From contig NC_079320.1 of assembly GCF_029931775.1 (NCBI RefSeq), forward strand, positions 78,634,656-78,698,655: 64,000 bases of DNA, in the 5' to 3' direction. Both the position numbers and the translations under genes were made by a program. Source of the stretch: Euleptes europaea (taxonomy: Eukaryota; Chordata; Lepidosauria; Squamata; Sphaerodactylidae). This document shows, one piece after another, positions 56,604-64,000 of the stretch. Under the pieces are notes generated by a model. That model made no database searches and was not told the origin of the DNA. It was given only the letters and a program-made list of their open reading frames with translations. The number at the start of each line of letters is the position of its first letter. Position 1 is the first letter of the stretch.

Positions 56604-57147
56604 TATAGTTGGTGATTTCAAGCCCACAATACAGAGAAGATTGTACAAATCAGCATCATGCAATAAATAGCTTTACATCCTATGAGAACTGAACTCCACA
56701 ATCTCAGTGCTGTAACAACGGCGTTAAGGACTCTCTTTCAGCAACGTGTCCCTTAGTTACAAAGAAGTTGCTCGCTGTCTTTTTCCCGTGGCTTATTCAT
56801 CCAGGCACTCCTAGTGATGTCGCAGGTGCATAGATGTTAAGCGTGACCGAACAAGCAGTAATTTTAAGTAAGGGCTTGTGCCAATTTAAGTTGGCTGGGG
56901 CAAGTTTTTCTTGCTCCAGTGACACCACTGGGAATACCTGTTAGGCGAACAGCATTTAAATGCGATGCGTGACATCTTTCATCTCCAACGCAAAACGAGG
57001 GAAATACTCAAAAGTGAAATACTGATCTTGACATGTCTGGCTGCATCGCTGAAGAAGTACCCTGCCAAGCTCCAAAGCCTACCCATTCTCACCAGCCGAT
57101 AAAAGATCCAATTAAAAGTATCTGCTTGTCACTCTTACTCCAGGACA
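56604..57147. other. Unassigned sequence
   Basis: Nothing recognised. Confidence 0.3.
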
Positions 57148-57349
57148 GGGCTGGAGATCTCCCAGAATTACAACTGGTCTCCAGACTACACAGATCATTT
57201 TTTTAAAAAAAATTAAAACATTTATTCCACTTCTGGAGAAAACGGCTGCTTTGGAAGGTATGGCATTATACCCTACCGAGGTCTCTCCCCTCCCAGGCTC
57301 CACCATCAAATCTCCAGGTATTTCCGAATCCGGAGTTGGCAACCCTACC
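57148..57349 (-). mobile_element. MITE-A with an AT-rich insertion
   Basis: GGCTGGAGATCTCCCAG to GAGTTGGCAACCCTA, with extra TTTTTTTAAAAAAAATT in the middle. Confidence 0.65.
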
Positions 57350-57659
57350 TCTGGGGTAGTACAAACAGCTTTCGAGACAAAATGCACAGCACCCACAACC
57401 CCAAGAATGAATCCCAAGGAAGAAAACCTAACAACTACTTTTTTTAAAAAGTACCTGATGTTAGCAGAGTTCTGGCTACTGTCAAATTCAGCAAAAGTTG
57501 AAATATTCATGTAACATTTTTATCTCAGTGCATCTGGCCACAGATTTTTTTTTTAATTGCAATGAGAGGCCTATTCTGGCTTAACCCCCGTCTTGATGAA
57601 CCATGAGATCATTGGCTTAAGCCATTTTGTCCCCTTATAAATAAACCCGTGTCTAGGCA

Positions 57660-58203
57660 ATGCTTCCTGTCAATACTTTCATTTGTGCCTATGCTGCTTG
57701 GCTCTGCTCAGCGTTAAGTAGTCCTGTGTTTGGAACACTTGGTTTAAATGGGAAGCCGGAAGCTGTATTTCCTATTACTATGTATGGGTGTGAAAGCTGG
57801 ACAGCGAAGAAAGCTGATAGGAAGAAAATAGATTCCTTTGAAATGTGGTGTTGGAGGAGAGTGTTACGGATACCGTGGACTGCCAAAAAAAAAATCAGTG
57901 GGTTATAGATCAAATCAAGCCTGAACTGACCCTAGAAGCTAAACTGACTAAACTGAGGCTGTCGTATTTTGGCCACATTATGAGAAGACAAGAGTCACTG
58001 GAAAAGACCGTCATGATAGGAAAAGTTGAGGGCAGCAGGAAAAGAGGAAGACCCAACAAGAGATGGACTGACTCAATAAAGGAAGCCACAGCCCTCAATT
58101 TGCAAGATCTGAGCAAGGCTGTCAAAGATAGGACATTTTGGAGGACTTTCATTCATAGGGTCGCCATGAGTTGGAAGCGACTTGACGGCACTTAACACAC
58201 ACA
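57660..58203 (+). mobile_element. RTE/BovB-type LINE 3' end
   Basis: [40 protein letters not shown] and [20 protein letters not shown], then HRVAMSWKRLDGT and (AC)n. The longest of three copies; the left bound is approximate. Confidence 0.8.
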
Positions 58204-58545
58204 CACACCACCTGGGGAACCAGGGGCTAGAAAAGTGAGGTGAAAAAAATATTTTAAACGTGACAGCAAAACAAAATGATAAGAACTTCCCCCACCCCCA
58301 CTTTTAGAACGTTTCATTTTTAGGAACCAGACATCCGTTTTTCAATGCCCTCTGGGGTTTACAGCATTCCGGGTTATACCTGATTTTAAAGACTTTAAAA
58401 AAGAAAAAAAAGCTCCACAGTATACTATGCAAACTTTGTAAATTAGATCCAGAGGCTGTTGTCTCAGATCAGCAATTGGAAGAAAATATGACAAATATAC
58501 GAGAAGGCATGGGAAAAGCGGAAGATCAGATTTCCTTTCACTCAC

Positions 58546-58578
58546 CTGCTGCTTCCTTTCTCAGACAAAGCAGGATAC
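58546..58578 (-). other. SLC34A2: Candidate non-coding first exon of SLC34A2
   Basis: On the minus strand a strong donor (AAGCAGCAG then GTGAGTG) sits about 60 bases below a TATA-like box. Mammalian SLC34A2 has a short untranslated first exon before the ATG exon, so this fits. Its left boundary is only a guess from the usual 25-30 base spacing to the TATA box. Confidence 0.4.
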
Positions 58579-58604
58579 AGGCAGGTACCCAGCTGGGAGC
58601 TACA

Positions 58605-58612
58605 GTATATAT
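58605..58612 (-). promoter_or_regulatory. TATA-like box, candidate SLC34A2 promoter
   Basis: CATATATAC on the minus strand, well placed for initiation near 58578 and the donor at 58546. No CpG island is seen around it. The assignment rests on position and motif only. Confidence 0.35.
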
Positions 58613-59297
58613 GGAGAGAGCAGGTATTGAGCAAAGTCTGTTGTCACCACCTCTCCGAGGCTCACATTCCAATTTCACTCTGTCAAGGTACAGCCTACTT
58701 GCAGCTTTAGTTATCCCAAGTAGTTTCTACAGGGAGAACGGTCTGGAGGCGGCAGTGCTTTTCAAAGAAAAACACTCCAAAAAGACTTGCACTCGACCTA
58801 TTAACTGAGAAAATGCCCCCATCAGCAATAGGATTTTCACCGGCCTGTGCCAATGCATTATATCCCTCTTGCTGATCTGCCCGGCACTTTGGTTATTCTT
58901 TCTCTGAAGTCCCCCCACCCCCCCAACTGATTTCAGACTTTCCCAGGGAAAAGATAACTTAGTTCAACTTCCCGTTGATTTTCCTAGAAAGTAATTGGGG
59001 GAGGGGGACAGAAAGAAGCTGACCCTAGATACTAAAACATGCTCAGAATCCTTCCCAGAGCAGAGGGATGATGGGTTGCAGTGGTTTGTTGTTCTTGTTG
59101 TTTTTAGTTCTTTTTGGACAGTAAAAGTTAGCATTCATTTCTGCTGCTATGGTCCGCAGCCTTTCTATTTAAAAAAGAAACAGAATGAGACCAAATAATC
59201 TCAAGTGAGAAAGGTCATAATACTGATTCATATTTGAGTCAGCCAGATTCCCAGATTATCTATTATTTGAGTCCGGGTAGGTGGACTATTGTGGGTG
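58613..59297. other. Upstream flank of the candidate promoter
   Basis: No repeat recognised in 58613-59160, unusual for this window. No CpG-rich block. Confidence 0.3.
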
Positions 59298-59572
59298 GGA
59301 AGGCAGCATCGTATAGCCCGAACTCGTGAGATCTCGGAAGCTAAGCAGGGTCGGTACTTGGAAGGGAGACCACCAAGGAAGACTCTGCAGAGGAAGGCAA
59401 GGGCAAACCACCTCTGCTTCTCACTTGCCTTGAAAGCCCCTTGCTGGGGTTGCCACAAGTCGGCTGCAACTTGACAGCAGTTTACACTCACAGAATAATA
59501 ATAATGTTCAAGTTCCCAAAATGCAGCAAGCAAAGAAGGAACAAGAAATCTGAACAAATATGACAACATAAG
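59298..59572 (+). mobile_element. 5S-derived SINE plus shared downstream segment
   Basis: AGATCTCGGAAGCTAAGCAG, GGTCGGTACTTGGAAGGGAG; the same 60-base trailing segment as at 56335. Confidence 0.8.
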
Positions 59573-59715
59573 TCAGCTTTAACTTGACGGCAATTTACAC
59601 AATTGCAGAAGCTGCTCTGGAGGTTTATTGTTCCACAGGAGTACACGCCAAGTCACTATTAGAGCACAGCTTAATTTAATTACATTACCGCCTTTGAAAT
59701 TACATTAACGCCTTT

Positions 59716-60012
59716 GAAAAGGAAGAAGAGTTGGTTTTTATACACCACTTTTCTCTACCTTTAAGGAGTCTCAAAGCAGCTTACAATCGTCTTCCCTTTC
59801 CCTCCCCTCCCCACAACAGACACCTTGTGAGTTAGGTGGGGCTGAGAGAGTTCGGAGAAAACTGTGACTAGCCCAAGGTCATCTAGCAGGCTTCATGTGG
59901 AGGAGTGGGGAACCAAACCCAGTTCACTAGTTTGGAGTCAGCCGCTCATGCGGAGGAGTGGGGGAATCAAACCCGGTTCTCCAGATTAGAGTCCGCCGCT
60001 TTAACCACTGAG
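59716..60012 (-). mobile_element. tRNA-derived SINE
   Basis: GAAGAAGAGTTGGTTTTTAT (tail) to GAGTCCGCCGCTTTAACCAC on the plus strand. Confidence 0.8.
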
Positions 60013-60090
60013 CCTGAATGAGCAGGCACACCCTCACCTTTCCACCTATTAGTCGAGCTGAGGGAGACCACACCCAAGGAAGTCTCTTCC

Positions 60091-60297
60091 TCTGCAGTAG
60101 TAGAAAAGAGCAAGAGTCCAGTAGCACCTTAAAGACTAACAAAAATATTTTCTGGCAGGGTATGAGCTTTCGTGAGCCACAGCTCACTTCTTCAGATCAA
60201 GTGAGCTGTGGCTCACGAAAGCTCATACCCTGCCAGAAAATATTTTTGTTAGTCTTTAAGGTGCTCCTGGACTCTTGCTCTTTTCTACTACTGCAGA
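60091..60297. repeat. Near-perfect palindrome of a PLE-type 3' end
   Basis: Arms of 98 bases (60091-60188, 60200-60297) around an 11-base spacer. The arm contains GTGAGCTGTGGCTCACGAAA and GTTAGTCTTTAAGGTGCTCC, wording known from reptile PLE-type tails. Confidence 0.85.
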
Positions 60298-60312
60298 CAG
60301 ACTAACACGGCT

Positions 60313-61085
60313 ACCCACTGTGAATTATCTTCCTCTGCAGGCACTGTCAACCAATTTTTATGTGCTGCATCTCAGCCAACCAGTGGATGTCCTGGATCTC
60401 TGTGTCAATGGTGTTAACATTTGCATACTTGATGATGTAGTTAAGTCTATTTATTTACATCTTTGTTTTTCCTGCCCTAGCCCAAGGGCTCTGGGTAAGT
60501 CGTGACTTTTCTTTTCCCCATTTTATCATTATAACAATTATGTGAGATGAATGGGGTTGGAGATAGTGGCCACCTTGCTGAACTTCATAGCTGAGCAAAC
60601 ATTTGGAACCAAGTGTCCCATGTCAAATAACCAGCACAGAAATCTGAATTTAAGTCTAATTTGAGGAAATTACATACTTTCTCCACACCGCAGGGTTGTT
60701 ATGATTTGGAATGGGATAATGGACCGTGGCTGTGATTGGATAGTGGCTGAAATTTCACTTACAATGAGCACACAACCTTGACAGGTAGACCAATATTAAC
60801 ATCCCTAATGATGTTACTGCTAATGATGAGGAGGCCAAGGCTGAGATACTAACTTGCCTAAGAGAGCAATCCTAAGTAGGTCTATTCCAAACCCAACTCA
60901 AGTCTATTCAGTAGGGCTTACTCTCAGGAAAGTGTTCTTTTTTTTTTTTTTTTAAAGGAATACTCTGTAAATGTATGAATTATTGGGTGAGGTGACATTT
61001 GAACCAGGGACTTCATGGTTAATGACATTGGACTTAAAAGTGTGCAATTCTGTTTAGGATTGCACTGCCAGAAGTTTCTCAATAA
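60313..61085. other. Unassigned upstream sequence
   Basis: 60870-60935 resembles an old reptile repeat (GCAATCCTAAGTAGG, GTAGGGCTTACTCTC). Otherwise nothing. Confidence 0.3.
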
Positions 61086-61303
<218 letters not shown>

Positions 61304-61367
61304 CTTTATAGAACACATAATTTATCCTGACAGCCACAAAACATGGGGGTTGGATCCTATGGCCATT

Positions 61368-61510
61368 TATACAGGGGTATTTAGCTCGTGATCCCTGCGG
61401 GACTGCTTCGAGGCTTCCTTTGCATTATTCATGATTTTACCAATCTTTAGAAGTCACTTCGCTCCCACCTCGTTCTTTCCCCGCAATTCTAGGATGCTGT
61501 TTTATAACAA
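61368..61510. repeat. Foldback element, half copy
   Basis: TTTATACAGGGGTATTTAGC, CTGCTTCGAGGCTTCCTTTG, AGAAGTCACTTCGCTC follow one arm of the 12-kb element; the other arm is not seen. Confidence 0.45.
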
Positions 61511-63589
61511 TTTAAATTCTGCTTTGAGGCAAGAGCGAGGCAAATCTCCTCTATTTCCATGCATAGTCCTAACTTTGGGTTTCTCTTTCCACACCCGTTC
61601 TGGCTTCTTCCTCCCACATGTCCACCCCTCCCATCCAACCCCTTCCCTCAAAGTGAAATGTGCAGGAAGACACCAACCGAAGAGAGGCTGGAAGGCAGCT
61701 CCTGGCAGGGAGCTGTTGAAGAAAGGAGAGGAGGAATACCCAGCTTTGCAAAAGCACGTGCACAGACAGGGAGCAGTCTCTTTAAGAGCTGACCTGCCCC
61801 TTCAAATAAACCGAAACAAGGCTGCGTTTTCAGGGGGAGGGACTCCGAAGTTCCATGATTCACTGGGGATGCATAATTAATCACAAGGTACTCCTTGCAT
61901 TTCTTTGGGGAGGGGGAGGAAGCCCTCATGCATATGATGTTCCTTCTGTCTGGGATAGTTGTCCTCTTCCACCAAGCGTGCAGCCATATGATGTTTGAGA
62001 ATTCAGATCAGAAAACTGTGTAGCAAACAAAACACAAACTTTCCCTGCATAAATGACCATCAGAACAAAACCTTCTTCAACAAAGAAAGGCTTCCTCTGG
62101 AGGAAACTCTTTCTCCAACAGAAGAAGTCATTATTCATTGGAAAAAGTCTTTCTCTGTTGAAAGAATAATGGACGAATCAAAGGACCAACTTTGTTGGAG
62201 GAAATCATTGGATCAAACCCTTCACAGCTTAAAAATGGAATTAGAAAAAATAATGCAGAATAGGTCCATCAATGGCTATTAGTGAATCTTCATGTTCAGA
62301 GATGGTGTACTATTTATGAAATAAAAAAGAAAGAATGTGAGATCTAAAGGCATAACACTACCAGTTTTCAAATACCACATTTTTTACAAAGCAGAAAACT
62401 GAGTATGCCATAAATTAACATAATTGAACTGACACTCAGCATTGCTCCGAAAATAATAAGTTGTTGGAATTGTAAAAATTCAGCATAAAAGTTTTCAGAT
62501 CCTGTTACAATGACAATCAAAACAGAAGCATTACCATCCAAAATAACTTTGGACACAGGGAAAAATGGATGTGTCAGGCATATTAAAAAAACAAATGGGG
62601 AGACATGATCAATAAATTCTAGTATTAGATTCAAATTCAAGAAACTGAACAGCTATCTATATGTACATACAGTGAAACAAATAGGAGAATGGGTTCTTGT
62701 ACCTGTAACAGTTGCATAGAAGAGGGAACTATAGCAGGGACAGATCTTTCAAGTCCCTCCATTTTCCCAACAGGTATAGGAGGTAGAGATGGAAGTATGT
62801 GTTGCCAGGTAACCTGCATTCTATGTGGATTATTTGTTGCATGCGAATGAAAGGAGGGACATAAATAAAAGATAGGGGGAAAGACCAGGAAGGAGATCTG
62901 GCTGGGGGCAGCCCCTTCTGGGGCAGGAAGGACTTCTTTATTACCCCTGTGGGTTTGGTGGTTAAATGGCCTCCACCCATGTCCTCTGTGCAAGTCACTT
63001 ACGCAGAAATAGGATTCTGCGGATTTCAAGTGGGGGAGGAAATGTACAAAAGGCTCCACCCGTTTGTTTGGGAAATCAATGGCAAAACAATTGTCTTGTT
63101 CATCAGCTGCCAAGTATGTGAAGTTCTAGGGACACACTTTCAGTCATCTCCTGTAAACATTCACTCATCGGTACATATGTATACCGGTCCAGCAACAACA
63201 TAAATCAGGAAACAAAAATGGTCTATTCAGATAACCATCAGCTTCCATTTGGAGGAACATTTTACCAACAACTGAAGGGGAATGAGATGTCTGATAGGAC
63301 CCACAAAGTTCTCTGCTGGGCATCTGCTTACCCAGGTAACAAAGCAGGTGGCCAAGTTCTGTAAAATAGTATATAATTTTCAGAAATCTAAACAGAAATG
63401 AAAAGGTGTTCATTGCCATTGTGAGCCTGAAATCACCTTTCTTAGCAATTATTAATATTTTGTTTAGTGCTTAACTATAATGTATCGGTTTTATACTATT
63501 GAAATGGGTATGTAAAGGTAATTTTAAAGTGTGTTTGGTCAACGACCGTAATAAATGATGATGATGACACTCAAATTCCCAAATTTTGG
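61511..63589. other. Unassigned upstream sequence
   Basis: An open frame at 62368-62640 (minus) has two hydrophobic stretches and a CKKCG end but no known family. Near 62240-62300, GGTCCATCAATGGCTATTAG recalls a common reptile repeat. 63520-63570 (GGTCAACGACCGTAATAAA and (TGA)n) resembles a LINE tail. Confidence 0.3.
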
Positions 63590-63790
63590 GAGTTTGAGTG
63601 CTAAAGCGGCCTCGGCAATGCTGCACTTCTGGTGGTAAACCCAGAAGTTATGTCATCGTGTGTGCGTGACCGTGCATGCACACGATCGGCGCTCCAGAGC
63701 AGCTGGGTGGATTGGCGGGCAATTGTCCACTGAAAGCACCCACCTGGCAACCCTATCTCCAGGCCCTACCTGGAGGTTGGCAACCTTCTT
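63590..63790. repeat. MITE-A variant
   Basis: CACCCACCTGGCAACCCTA and GGTTGGCAACC near 63740-63785, with GGCGGGCAATTGTCCACTG like the 48-kb variant; the left end is unclear. Confidence 0.45.
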
Positions 63791-64000
63791 AGAAGTACAC
63801 ACACAGGCAGGGCTACCAAGAATTGAGAACTTGGGGGAGACAAAATCCCTATGCAGGACCTCAGGGAGTTGGCAACTCAAGTGATTTCCTTTCATACAAT
63901 ATCTGGGTTGGGTCTGGATGGTGTGAAGGAGAGGCACAGAAGGAATCTTTGTCAGGCAGGCATATCGGGGCTGTCCACAGGCTGGCACAAGGGGGTGGGG

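Noticed and set aside
59298-59572. 5S rRNA gene
   Set aside because: The 5S-like part is incomplete and followed by a SINE body and a LINE-derived tail, as in the other copies.
62368-62640. Possible small membrane protein gene
   Set aside because: Two hydrophobic stretches only, no recognised family, no splice or promoter support; noted but not called.

Overview
The window comes from a reptile nuclear genome, most likely a squamate (lizard). It holds one host gene, whole in its coding part, embedded in dense interspersed repeats. The repeat community points to a squamate: CR1, RTE/BovB, L1 and Penelope-like retroelements, tRNA-derived SINEs, 5S-rRNA-derived SINEs with a BovB-type tail, and many hAT and pogo/Tigger DNA transposons. 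I cannot name the species.

The gene is SLC34A2, the sodium-dependent phosphate cotransporter NaPi-IIb, on the minus strand. Twelve coding exons run from the ATG at 44884 down to the stop at 16782. All splice sites are GT-AG, every exon phase matches its neighbour, and the exons sum to 2016 nt, or 671 residues plus stop. One short exon (25570-25690), coding part of the large extracellular loop, is easy to miss because a longer unrelated open frame overlaps it. A likely non-coding first exon with a TATA-like box lies near 58546-58612, giving a first intron of about 13.7 kb. No second complete host gene is visible; a short unidentified exon-like frame lies at 7564-7791.

Layout. 1-16.3 kb is downstream of the gene: a Penelope-like element (PLE) split by a palindromic LTR fossil, two Ty3/Gypsy fossils, a SPIN-like hAT piece, Tigger elements, a foldback element and many small inverted-terminal-repeat elements. 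16.8-44.9 kb holds the coding exons, with introns filled by CR1, BovB, SINEs, hAT elements and PLEs. 44.9-58.5 kb is the presumed first intron, with a decayed L1, several hAT elements and SINEs. 58.6-64 kb is upstream: SINEs, a PLE-end palindrome, a long GAAA/GA microsatellite and unassigned sequence.

A recurring family here (called MITE-A) is about 170-310 bp, with ends TAGGGTTGCCA and TGGCAACCCTA and 8-bp target duplications at the best copies, so it is probably a non-autonomous hAT. Nesting gives relative ages: BovB inside a PLE inside MITE-A (42.0-44.4 kb); a 1.5-kb hAT inside CR1 (40.0-41.6 kb); MITE-A inside a SINE (5.8-6.0 kb); and the LTR fossil inside a PLE (0.7-1.7 kb).
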